DNA from: Bradyrhizobium hereditatis
Lineage (GTDB): Bacteria; Pseudomonadota; Alphaproteobacteria; Rhizobiales; Xanthobacteraceae
DNA: 64,000 nucleotides
Direction of reading: 5' to 3'
Assembly: GCF_020329435.1 (NCBI RefSeq)
Contig: NZ_JAGKJK010000003.1
Location: 186,001 to 250,000 of the forward strand
Part shown: one piece after another, positions 19,140 through 27,778 of the stretch
Numbering within the stretch: the first letter of the stretch is position 1
Layout: every line of letters starts with the position of its first letter
The notes under the pieces: generated by a model
What the model was told of the DNA's origin: nothing
The model's database searches: none
What the model saw: the letters and a program-made list of their open reading frames with translations, nothing else
Made by a program: the position numbers and the translations under genes

Positions 19140-19778
19140 TGGCGGTGAAACTGCCCGGCGGGCAGCTCGCCCTCCATAGGCTCTCCGGAGCGACGACGTG
19201 CCCTCGATTCGGCAGCGCCAGGCGGATCGTCGACGCGCACCGCCCCTCGTAGGGCCAAAAGATCGAATTTTAGGCGCGTTCCTAGGCCCTCGGTTACGTC
19301 GCGGCGCGCGCTTCGTTCGGCGAGCCTGCCGTTGCGGCGACAACGGGGTCACCGGCCGTGCTCGAAGTGGCTTCGACCAGCTCGGGTTCCTCCGGCTCTT
19401 CCGCTTGCGGATGTTCTAGCGCCTCCAGAATCGTTCGACCGTCGTCCATGATGGCTACTCTTCAGCTTGGCGGACATCCAAACGCTGACTGAAGGTGTCG
19501 AGATCTGGCGCGAGAGCAGTCAGACGCTTAATGCGTGCGACCCAATCCGATCCGCTCGTGTGGAAGATCTCGAGATATTGCTTTACGACCAGGATCGTGG
19601 CGTGCCCCTCGTGCTGCCGGCTAATATCTTCAGATGAATAATTGAAAACTCAGGCGCCGCTCAGCATGAGATGAGCGTGCACATTAGCCCTTCCTGACCT
19701 GCGGCGCGCGACCTATGTGCAATCAACGTCGAAGAGTAAGCTTAACCTCACCCCCGCGACGCATTTCTGCAAAAATGT
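19140..19778. other. Spacer with a possible small ORF
   Basis: Apart from a 51-codon frame (19294-19449 minus), nothing recognised. A further minus-strand frame through 19450-19630 (ISRQHEGHATILVVKQYLEI) looks coding but has no good start. Confidence 0.35.
19294..19449 (-). CDS. Possible small acidic protein (51 aa)
   Basis: Begins MDDGRTILEALEHPQAEEPE and is low-complexity and acidic, with a CTGAAGAG stretch upstream. No family known; could be spurious. Confidence 0.25.
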   Translation of the reverse strand: MDDGRTILEALEHPQAEEPEEPELVEATSSTAGDPVVAATAGSPNEARAAT

Positions 19779-21143
19779 TCAAGAGAATCCTGGGGGACGC
19801 GTGGTGGCCTCGGGATCAGGGTCCTTTTCGGGCTCGTCCTCGACATCGCTTTTCAGATTCCGCAGCATGTCGCGGCAATAGCCGGCGACGTAGTCCGAGA
19901 TTTGCTGGTAGACCGGAGACTTCTTCAGCGCGTTCAACTCTTCGACGACAGACGGCAGTGCATCGAGGACAGCCTGAGACAATTCGCCGACGCGGCGCCT
20001 CACCTGCGCGCCGGAAAGCTGGTTTTCCTCCGCCATCCGATCCCAATGTCGGGCGTAGATGTAGTGACCGCGGTTCTTGCCGGCGATCTTCATCGCCAGG
20101 TTTCGCGTGACGTCCGGATAGATGTCGCCGTTCATGACGTCGTAGAGCGGCGCCATGGAGACGCCGCCGCTCGGCTGCAGCAGCAGCGAATAGTTCTTCG
20201 AATGCGCATCGACGTTTCCGCAGAGAACGTTGAAGACAAAGAAATCGACGAAACGGGCGGCGTTGAAGGCGCCTGCCTGCGTGTTCCGCAGAACGTCAAA
20301 GCAGTCTTTCAGGGTTGGTCCACGCAGCTTGGTCGCCGGATTGGATTCGTATTTGGTCGACGGGATGTGCCCCGTGGCCTGGCAGAAATCCTCCTGATGG
20401 ATTCTGCGGAGGCTTCGCCCGTGAGGCTCGCGGTCGTAGCGCTTCACCAGCAGGTAGTCGAGATCCTCCGCCTTTCCGATCGTACATTCGGCGACGGGCA
20501 GCTTGACCTTGGCCGCCAAGCGAAGACAGAAGGCCTCGTTCTCGACGGCGTTGCTGAAGTGCTTGTTGGCCGGCTTGAGGATATGCGTCGTCGGCGCGCC
20601 ATCGAGCGCGAGGCCGACGCCGCCGTCCGGATACTGGACTACAGGAAGCTTGTCCTGCGCGCCGGCCAAAGACATGTGGATGCCCTCCTCGCCGACGAGA
20701 AGCGGCTTCTCCGGAAGGCGCCGAATGGCGGCGGCGAGTTCCGCTTCGGTGAGCCGCTTATAACGCGGCGTCCGCTTCGGTCGCTGGTCGGCGGGCCGGT
20801 AGACTTCGAGTGCGCCCGGAAGATCCTCTCCCAACTCCTCAAGGAGCGCGAACACGTTCGCCTCCGGAATCTTGAGGATGGTGCCCACCGTCCTCAGCGT
20901 CCGGCCTTCTGGCAGTAGGTTCAAAAACCATCGGTACACGACGTCCGGCTCGTGAACGCGCTGAGCGAGCGGCATGCGGATCGAGACGGCGAACGCCTGA
21001 GGATCCTTCACCCACGCTTCATCGTAGACGAACTCGATGTCCTGAATTTGCTCCGAGCGCCGGCGCAGCAGCCCGACGAGCTTGTCGCCGCACCGGACTT
21101 CCAGGGTCTCGCCGGCGCCGCCCGCTTTCGGCTTGCTCGTCAT
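19779..21143 (-). CDS. hipA: HipA-family serine/threonine kinase toxin
   Basis: A 454-residue protein with both HipA parts. The N-terminal subdomain (about 10-120) contains SIRMPLAQRVHEPDVV and FLNLLPEGRTLR. The kinase core has SLAGAQDKLPVVQ near 158-170, the catalytic segment GNVDAHSKNYSLL (Asp312, Asn317) and the metal-binding PLYDVMNG (Asp335). E. coli HipA phosphorylates glutamyl-tRNA synthetase and induces persistence; the target here is unknown. All residues expected for activity are visible. Its ATG overlaps the hipB stop (ATGA), so the antitoxin is made first and translation is coupled. The C-terminal 60 residues are charged and proline-rich and may be disordered. Confidence 0.92.
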   Translation of the reverse strand: MTSKPKAGGAGETLEVRCGDKLVGLLRRRSEQIQDIEFVYDEAWVKDPQAFAVSIRMPLAQRVHEPDVVYRWFLNLLPEGRTLRTVGTILKIPEANVFALLEELGEDLPGALEVYRPADQRPKRTPRYKRLTEAELAAAIRRLPEKPLLVGEEGIHMSLAGAQDKLPVVQYPDGGVGLALDGAPTTHILKPANKHFSNAVENEAFCLRLAAKVKLPVAECTIGKAEDLDYLLVKRYDREPHGRSLRRIHQEDFCQATGHIPSTKYESNPATKLRGPTLKDCFDVLRNTQAGAFNAARFVDFFVFNVLCGNVDAHSKNYSLLLQPSGGVSMAPLYDVMNGDIYPDVTRNLAMKIAGKNRGHYIYARHWDRMAEENQLSGAQVRRRVGELSQAVLDALPSVVEELNALKKSPVYQQISDYVAGYCRDMLRNLKSDVEDEPEKDPDPEATTRPPGFS

Positions 21144-21418
21144 GACGGCGTGAAGTTATCAGGGTCGAAGGTTTCGGATTCCTCGCTGGCCGACCGAGCC
21201 GCCGGCACAGGGCTCATTTCCGCCGCCAACCGGATGCCGAGCGCGTGCAGCAGGCGGAGGACCAGACCGACCTGGCTTGTCTCCTTGCCATTCTCGATGT
21301 CGACGATAAACCGGACGCCGACGTTCGCTGCCAAGGCGAGGTCCTGCTGCCGAAGACCTAAGGAGGTCCGCCGGTTCCGGATCGTCTCGCCGAGTTCTGA
21401 GGTGGTCGTGATGGTCAT
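21140..21418 (-). CDS. hipB: HipB-like XRE antitoxin/repressor
   Basis: Translated from the ATG at 21418 (92 residues), which has GGGA at proper spacing; a longer frame from 21466 would run through an operator. The XRE helix-turn-helix lies at LGETIRNRRTSLGLRQQDLA with recognition helix ANVGVRFIVDIENGK, followed by VGLVLRLLHALGIRL, as in HipB. It should neutralise HipA and repress the operon by binding the four palindromes just upstream, the nearest of which overlaps its own ribosome-binding site. The last 25 residues are acidic and could be the part that docks on HipA. Confidence 0.9.
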   Translation of the reverse strand: MTITTTSELGETIRNRRTSLGLRQQDLALAANVGVRFIVDIENGKETSQVGLVLRLLHALGIRLAAEMSPVPAARSASEESETFDPDNFTPS

Positions 21419-21422
21419 GTCA

Positions 21423-21590
21423 TTTTCCCGAGCGGGAATATTAGCCCCGAAAGGGCATTCCAGCAAGCCTGAATTTACCGATCGGGAAAACTAACGCTTA
21501 AATGGGGTTCCACACAGCGAAATTTTCCCGAGCGGGAAAATATCTGCTCAGAACCGCCTGCGACACGATCCAATTTACCGATCGGGAAAT
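21423..21590. promoter_or_regulatory. Four phased palindromic operators of hipBA
   Basis: Palindromes at about 21423-21440, 21472-21490, 21522-21540 and 21572-21590. Two read TTTTCCCGAGCGGGAAAA (or nearly) and two read ATTTACCGATCGGGAAAA, alternating, with centre-to-centre spacing of 49-50 bases. The first overlaps the hipB ribosome-binding site. E. coli hipBA also has four operators bound by HipB, though of different sequence. Spacing close to five helical turns would put all four on one face of the DNA. Confidence 0.8.
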
Positions 21591-21824
21591 CTGATCCAAG
21601 TCTATCGGCGGCTAAACGTGAGAACCGCCACGATCATGGGGTGATCGCGCTTCGCGCGTGCTGATCTTGATCGCAGTTCCGCGGCAATCATGCCTCACCA
21701 AAACGGCGTGGTGCGGGCCAGCACACAGGCTTCTTCGGACTGTGAGCGAGGCGTGGCCGATTTCCTCAGTGGCTGCCGGCCACTAACCCACCCGCGCATT
21801 CGGGCAGATCCCATCGTGGTGCTA
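21591..21824. other. Spacer, nothing recognised
   Basis: Contains the presumed far end of the hipBA promoter region; no gene seen. Confidence 0.4.
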
Positions 21825-23137
21825 TCAGTCGACATTGGTCGACTTAGCGAAGGACTCGCGTGAGGCCATCGGAATGGCGCCTCCGCGGGTCGGGTCCGCG
21901 AACGTGCCACCCGCCGCGGCGTAGTCCTTACCTGTACAACGCTCGAGCACGATGCCTATCGCCTCGACATTCGGGATGTCCGACTCGCTCAGCTCGGGCA
22001 TCGATGGCTTGCGGGCAAGTGCCGCCTCTACGTAGGGAGCCAGCTCCTCTTCTTTACGTCGGACGCGCTCGTCTTCCCGTTCTTTCAGAGCAGGCATGAC
22101 CTCTTTGGCGAACAGCTCGAGTGCCTCACAAATATGCTCGTGCTTATTCGTGCCGCACTGCTGGATAAAGATCATCTGGTCGATACCGACATCAGCATAC
22201 CCCATGAGATGCTCGCGAACGCTCCTGGGCTGTCCGATGCTGCCTGAGCCTGGCGTCTCCTTCATCTCGTCCTTGATCGATTGGAAGCGCCGCCACAAAT
22301 TCGTGCGCCCAGGACGGTGTTCGCCATATACCGCATAATGCGCGATCGAATAGCCGAAGAACTTGAAACCATCGAGTCCTCGGCGCATAGCTTCTTCGGC
22401 GTTCTCATGAACCATCATACCGTTGAGAGCGGCGATGTTGGCGTTTACCGAATGCCCAATGGGCACGCACTCATCGGACTTGATTATTTGATAATATTCG
22501 TCACGCCAAACTTTCGCTTGCGACGCCTCCACAAATCCAAAAACCAGCGCCCCTACCCCGTGACGCGCGGCACGCAAAATACTTTCGCGCCGGGAACACG
22601 CCATCCAGATCGGTGGGTGCGGCTTCTGGACCGGCTTTGGCACGATGTTACGGGTCGGCATTGTGAAGAATTGCCCATCGTACCCGGGATATGGCCGCAT
22701 CGTCATCATATTGGCGGTCTGCTCGCCCCCTTCCCGCCACATGGCATTTTTCTGCTCGGGCTCTATCCCAAAGCCATGCATCTCGATCAGCGATGCGGAT
22801 TCTCCGGTCCCCCACTCAGCGCGCCCCCCAGAGATCAGATCGAGCGTCGCCAGGCGCTCCGCCACCCGCGCCGGATGGTTGTATTCGGGGAGGAGAGGCA
22901 AATGCCGTGACCAATGCGAATAGTCTTTGTACGCTGGGAGACGGCCCCCAGAAATACTTCCGGTGCGGATGAGTGGGAGTATTCCTCGAGGAAATGATGC
23001 TCAACCTCCCACATGTAATCGAATCCGAGCCGATCGGCCAGTTCGATCTGCTCCAGCGCATCACTGAACAATTTTCGCTCGCTGCCGTCCTCCCAAGGCT
23101 GCGGCAACTGGTGTTCATAAAACAGTCCAAACTTCAT
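21825..23137 (-). pseudogene. Luciferase-like (LLM) flavin-dependent monooxygenase, frameshifted
   Basis: From an ATG at 23137 the frame gives MKFGLFYEHQLPQPWEDGSE and continues to IRIGHGIC, the usual N-terminal half of the LLM TIM barrel, then leaves the family. From about 22900 another frame continues with LLPEYNHPARVAERLATLDL, SGGRAEWGTGES, PPIWMACSRRESI and on to 21825. A single indel near 22890-22905 separates the two. Combined length is about 437 residues, somewhat long for the family because of a C-terminal charged extension. LLM enzymes use reduced FMN to oxidise alkanes, sulfonates, amines and similar compounds; no flavin reductase is adjacent. Dead unless the indel is a sequencing error. 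Confidence 0.8.
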
Positions 23138-23848
23138 CCGCTTTCTCCCGGTGCACGACGGTCATAAACCCGCTTCAAATTTTCTGGCCACGGCGCAGCA
23201 TCACGCTGTGACAGTTGGCTGGGCACCATGTACTCCGTTCTCTTCGTTGAAAAATCTTGCGCGCCGATCGGAGCTCTCCGTCTCACTCGACCCGCCCGAT
23301 CTGCTGGAACGGCTTGCCGCGCCCTGCGAAGGTAGCGCGCAGCGCCTCATACGCGACTATTCCGGACAAGGCCGACTGAAAGGCAGGCTCGCCAGCGCGC
23401 CGCGAAACCGAAGCCCCACCTGGATGTGCCTCTCTGCCGACGATCAGACACGATTGAGGGACAATGCCGCTGCTGGCCGAATGACAGCGGCACCACGAAG
23501 GACGTTGGTTCAATTGTCGTGACCGCACTCAAAAATGCAGCATTTATGGCATTGATTTGGATCAACTGAGCAAGTCTCATCTAAACTCCCGGGCCGGTGC
23601 TACGATATCGCCATTGTCGTAGCGGATTCTTTACCGGCGCGGAGCAATCGGCGTGCCACAAGACCTTCGGTGCGAGCCGCTCGAATAGGAAAACGATGTG
23701 CTTTGCCGACGGACTACTACCTGCTCAGTGTCGGGCTCTGGAAAATTGACGTCTTCAACCGGACACGGCCGAACACGACAACACGTGCGTCAAACGAAGA
23801 CCGTTGGTCCTGTGACGAGCTCGAATGCCTGCTCGAGGATCATGTTCC
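23138..23848. other. Spacer with FixK-type box and decayed coding
   Basis: Two minus-strand frames (23283-23580) look like a shared decayed gene (LSGIVAYEALRATFAGRGKP and related stretches) but I cannot name a family. A FixK/Fnr-type half-site pair lies at 23552-23565. Confidence 0.4.
23552..23565. promoter_or_regulatory. FixK/Fnr-type box
   Basis: TTGATTTGGATCAA, a TTGA-N6-TCAA palindrome matching the anaerobox recognised by FixK/Fnr proteins. The only candidate target is the decayed minus-strand coding stretch below it, so it may be a leftover. Confidence 0.4.
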
Positions 23849-25064
23849 TTATAGCGACTTCACGACCGGGGCGCTTGTCATCTCAGCATGCAGTAGGCGA
23901 CGTGGTGGTCTCGGGCATTCTGAGCTCGGCAGCTCGCAGCCGGCAGGGTGTGCTTGCGCTACGTGCAATACCCTTTCGGCTCCCCAGTGGCGGATGTCCT
24001 TGGCGGTGTGCAACCTCTTGCTGATCTTTCGCAGGCGCTGCTCGAACTCCTCGGCGTTCGCTTGATCCAGCGTATCTCTGCTCACTTGCTGCGACTCTTT
24101 GTGGGAATCGTGATTGGAAATCTGGCCTTGTAGCTCTCTGGCGATATCCGCCATCGCACGGTGGCACACCACCTCTTCCGGCCATGTAATGAAACCGTTC
24201 ACCAGGTTCGCCAGTCCCTGCTGGGTAAACTCAGAGAGCCGGGCGGCGCGAAGGACCTCACCCGCGATTGCGACTGTGGCTTGGCGACAGACAGCCGCTT
24301 CTCGCCACTTGCCGAAACCGTTCACCAGCTTCGCCAAGTCCTGCTGATTGATATGAGACAGCTGGTCGTCGCCGCGGCGAAGGACCTCACCCGCAATCGC
24401 GAATATGGCTTTGCGAGAGACAGCTTCTTTTGGCCACTTGCTGAAACCGTTCACCAGGTTCGCCAGTCCCCGCGGGGTAAATCAGAGAGCCGGGCATGGC
24501 GGTCTGCACGGCGAAACACCTCACCCGCGAGTGCGATCGCGGCTTGGCGAGAGCCGTCTCTTCTGGCCACTTGCTGAAACCGTTCACCAGTAGTCCTAGA
24601 CTTTGGCTGTTCAACTCCTGAAGCGCTCGGCTTTCATCGTGACAACATTCGGCGATTCTGATCGTTGCACTACGGCATTCCCCCACTCTTGAGTGTCGAC
24701 CGAATGATGATGCGAACAACGAAAGGGCTCTGAGCCCGACTTCCTTAATCAGAGCCTTATCAAGCCGCGACACACATGCAGCTATGCACTCGCACGCTTG
24801 GATACCTGCCTGACCTCCGGCCTGCCGGCTCACCGCGTTGCATGTCGTAGCGTACCCCAACGATTTCCCGGCGCGGATGTCTTCTTCGAAGCCTGCCACA
24901 AATCGAAATTGGAAATCCGCGGCGGCCTTTTGCAGAAAGGTTGCGTGGTCCACCATCCGCAGCTGCTTGTCGTGCTTCAGCACTGCAGCCGAGAATTCAC
25001 CGATCTCGCTTAGCGCTTCACTAAGTTTCATCAGAACGTACACAACGTCATTACGAGATCGCAC
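23849..25064 (-). pseudogene. SKWP-repeat type III effector, broken
   Basis: The N-terminal 170 codons from the ATG at 25064 (RNDVVYVLMKLSEALSEIGE onward) lead into LGLLVNGFSKWPEE, then the frame is lost. Three more units follow in another frame: NGFSKWPKEAVSRKAIFAIA, LVNGFGKWREAAVCRQA and LVNGFITWPEEVVCHRA. The 41-43 residue period with NGFSKWP is the hallmark of the SKWP family (Ralstonia RipS, Xanthomonas XopAD), very large secreted effectors. The fragment here is far shorter than those. Frameshifts lie near 24545 and 24487, and no tts box was found upstream, so it is not expected to be made or secreted. Confidence 0.65.
24170..24590 (-). repeat. Four ~128-base SKWP repeat units
   Basis: The complement of LVNGFSKWP (CCACTTGCTGAAACCGTTCA and variants) recurs ending at about 24202, 24330, 24457 and 24590, with spacings of 127-133 bases. 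Confidence 0.75.
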
Positions 25065-25806
25065 CAGGGGTGCTCTGCGCGGCTACACCGTCGCAGCGCC
25101 GCTTTCTCCGGGCCGGAACCCCGGCCGGACAAAGATTGTCCTTTGCAGTGGAAGCGCGTCTGTTCGCGAGCTTCTGATAAGTTGATCGCGGCTGGCAGCA
25201 TGCGACCTGCGCAATTGCAGCTTACATTACCAAGCATTCAGCATCGTAATCATCCGACACTCCCCAGGCCACATCGCGACTTTGCTCTCTTTCAGTGTCA
25301 TTCCAACAACCGGCGAAAGCGCCTCCCATCCTGGCACAAGCTGCACCTGAATAATCGATCATCATCCGCAAGCGAGACGGTCGACTCCGCAAGCCATACC
25401 GCTCGAATTGATTTCTCAAATGAGCCATAGAGGCCTGCGTGGTTAGCCTTGGTCATCGTTCTTCCAAGCCTACAACCTGACGCTACGTGAGATTCAAGCC
25501 GTTTGATGCTCATCGATATAACGGCGATGTACTGCTGATGATGGTCGCGGTGATCATCGCCGCAGTCGACTTTTTCCGACGGAGTCGATCGCAGTTTACA
25601 AACCTGACGTGGAACACCGTTCACAGCAACTAGTCGTCTGTATTCCAACGTCACTGATGGCTCGCATTAAAAATTCCCCACCAATCACGTTGGTGACTCG
25701 TCAAAGATTCCACTATCCCTTGTTTCTGCCATGTTCGCATCCAAAGCAGAGATTTGCCGATTGCACACGTCGCGGTCGGCGGTAGCGAGTGCTTTAGGGG
25801 GATTCC
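25065..25806. other. Spacer with an orphan MerR-type promoter
   Basis: A 52-codon frame (25298-25456 minus, MTKANHAGLYGSFEKSIRAV) directly downstream of the MerR-type promoter at 25466-25504 may be the truncated target gene. Nothing else recognised. Confidence 0.35.
25466..25504 (-). promoter_or_regulatory. MerR-type promoter/operator, copy 2
   Basis: Minus strand TTGAAT, 19 bases, TAGGCT, with the same embedded inverted repeat as at 14014-14053 (one difference in its three-base centre). An ATG on the minus strand follows 10 bases after the -10 hexamer. Confidence 0.55.
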
Positions 25807-26556
25807 ATGACAAAGCCGGTTGTGATTGTGGTGGGTGCGGACAAGGGTGGGGTCGGCAAGACGACCGTATCCCGAACGCTTCTGGACTATTTCAATACCA
25901 ATAACGTGCAGACACGCGCATTCGATACTGAGTCGCCGCGAGGAACGTTGAAGCGATTCCACCCCGAGATCACCGAGATCGTCGACATGACCACGACTGC
26001 GGATCAGATGAAGATCTTCGACACACTGAACTCAGGGCTATCCGTCACGGTGATCGACGCCCGCGCAGGCTTGCTGTCCCCGGCGCTGGCATCCTTGCGC
26101 GACATCGGTTTTCTGGATGCCGCGCGGTCCGGCCAGATCACCTTTGCCGTATTCCACATCTTGGGATCATCCATCGCTTCCCTGGACGAGATCGCCGAGA
26201 CGTCCAGTTTCATGACTGGTGCAAAGTATTTTCTGGTCAAGAACTTCATCAACGACACTCAATTCTTCCAGTGGGACGAGTCGACCTACAACTCCTATTT
26301 CCACCGAATCAAGAACGCGACCGAGCTGACGATCCCCAAGCTCAACGAGATGGCCTATGAGCAGGTCGAAGTTGCTTCCGTCCCGTTCGTCAACTTTGTA
26401 GCCAATAAAGGTCGGAACGAGGATGCCGCGAACCACTCCTTCGTGCTGCGCGGCTACGTTCGGCACTGGCTCGCGAATGTCTGGCGCGAATATGATCGCA
26501 TTAACTTGACCGACTTGGCCGGCGCCAAGTCAGTGACCCGTGGTGGTGAAAAATAG
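25807..26556 (+). CDS. ParA/MinD-like P-loop ATPase
   Basis: A 249-residue protein with a deviant Walker A motif typical of ParA/MinD (GADKGGVGKTTVSRTLLDYF, with the signature lysine before GGVGK), and VTVIDARAG in the Walker B position. The conserved aspartate strand reads TRAFDTESP. ParA-type ATPases dimerise on ATP and position DNA or protein cargo. There is no parB, centromere-like repeat or replication gene nearby, so a plasmid-partition role is unsupported; a plasmid ancestry of the segment is possible. A related gene follows after 61 bases, and the two may form one transcription unit. Confidence 0.8.
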   Translation: MTKPVVIVVGADKGGVGKTTVSRTLLDYFNTNNVQTRAFDTESPRGTLKRFHPEITEIVDMTTTADQMKIFDTLNSGLSVTVIDARAGLLSPALASLRDIGFLDAARSGQITFAVFHILGSSIASLDEIAETSSFMTGAKYFLVKNFINDTQFFQWDESTYNSYFHRIKNATELTIPKLNEMAYEQVEVASVPFVNFVANKGRNEDAANHSFVLRGYVRHWLANVWREYDRINLTDLAGAKSVTRGGEK

Positions 26557-26617
26557 TCGATCGTTCGGCGATCGAACGGGCTGAGCCACGTATGAAGTTC
26601 GCTTAATATTACTGCCA

Positions 26618-27289
26618 ATGTTAGCTACGCCCGTTTACATCATCTGCTCGCCTAGCCCGCAGGTCGGTAAGACCCTCGTCTCTCGCCTCATGAGCGAGTT
26701 CTTGCTGCTGAAGAATGGCACTGCGCTCTCCTTCGACATCAACCTGAAGGAGCCGTCACTGGTCGATTACCTCCCTAACATCACTGAGACGGCGGATGTG
26801 ATCGACACATACGGCAAGATGCAGCTGATGGACCGGCTTATCCTGGACGATCGGGTGGCCAAGGTAATCGATCTTGGCTTCCATGCCTTTGATGAATTCT
26901 TCAAGATGTGCGAGGAGATCGGATTCATCAGGGAGGCGCTCCGCTGCCGTGTTGCCCCCGTCGTCCTGTTCGTGGCCGGCACCGACCGCATCTCCTCGCG
27001 CAGCTATGAGATGCTGAGGTGGCGGATTCCGCCAGGAGCGCTAATCACCGTCCACAATGAATTCATGCTGCGCGGCGAGTTACCTGAAGCCATGGATGGC
27101 GCGCGTGTACTCCGCTTTTCGGCGCTACCAGTATTTCTAAAGACCTACGTCGACCGACTGAGCTTTTCATTCACAGGATATCTGCGCAACGAGAAGGATT
27201 CGTCCAGCGAGTTGCATCAGTGGATCTGGCGCAACTACGTCATGTTCCGCGATCTCGAATCAAGGGCGATGCTACAGCCGTCGTCTTGA
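26618..27289 (+). CDS. P-loop ATPase paralogous to the preceding gene
   Basis: A 223-residue protein that aligns along its length with the preceding ParA-like product: P-loop SPSPQVGKTLVSRLMSEF, the strand ALSFDINLKEPSLVDYLPNI (compare TRAFDTESP... and HPEITEIVD), VAKVIDLG in the Walker B place, and EIGFIREAL against DIGFLDAAR. It lacks the signature lysine of ParA (Gln instead of Gly-Gly before VGK), so nucleotide-dependent dimerisation may differ. No close named family is recognised. No strong ribosome-binding site is seen. Probably co-transcribed with 25807-26556 as a heteromeric pair. Confidence 0.65.
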   Translation: MLATPVYIICSPSPQVGKTLVSRLMSEFLLLKNGTALSFDINLKEPSLVDYLPNITETADVIDTYGKMQLMDRLILDDRVAKVIDLGFHAFDEFFKMCEEIGFIREALRCRVAPVVLFVAGTDRISSRSYEMLRWRIPPGALITVHNEFMLRGELPEAMDGARVLRFSALPVFLKTYVDRLSFSFTGYLRNEKDSSSELHQWIWRNYVMFRDLESRAMLQPSS

Positions 27290-27507
27290 GTCGGATTCCG
27301 CATGTGGAGAATTCCCGGGAACAAGTGTTCTTCATTTTGGTCGTATCGCTCGCAGACATAATGTGCGAGCTGTCGGCGAGGCCGTTTGCCCGCTTCGTTT
27401 CGGGAGGGCCTCGTGCGTGGTTTGGGCCAAAACTCACGTGGCGAGTACGCCGCAGCTTTCTGGAGAAAATCAACGTGGTCGCCGTTGGCTCATTATGAAC
27501 TTCTGAG
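27290..27507. other. Spacer before tts box
   Basis: No gene recognised. Confidence 0.4.
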
Positions 27508-27545
27508 ACTCGTCAGCTTCTCAACAGGTAACTCTCCTAGCATGA
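27508..27545 (+). promoter_or_regulatory. tts box upstream of effector A
   Basis: CGTCAGCTTCTCAACAGGTA followed by ACTCTCCTAGCATGAG, close to the TtsI-binding consensus GTCAGCTTCTCGAAAGCTAA with TAG further on. The coding start is about 235 bases downstream. Confidence 0.85.
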
Positions 27546-27778
27546 GAACGTCGATATCTAGACGGCGACGTCATCCGTCGTAAAGGAAATGAACACCCGA
27601 TTGCTTGATCTCGGAAATCGGAGGGGCGTGGCGGCGGTCTCGGTTGCTACAAATGATTGTTGATTGTCGGTTGGCTTCAGGCTTCGACAGTCGGAATCTC
27701 GGCCGAAAGCTCCACCGCTTCCACTCAATCAGCCTACCGTGCGCCAGAAACGAGCTTTGCTGTGGGATGTGAGGTGCC

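Noticed and set aside
19902..20918. 338-codon plus-strand frame opposite hipA
   Set aside because: Antisense shadow; hipA has all kinase motifs.
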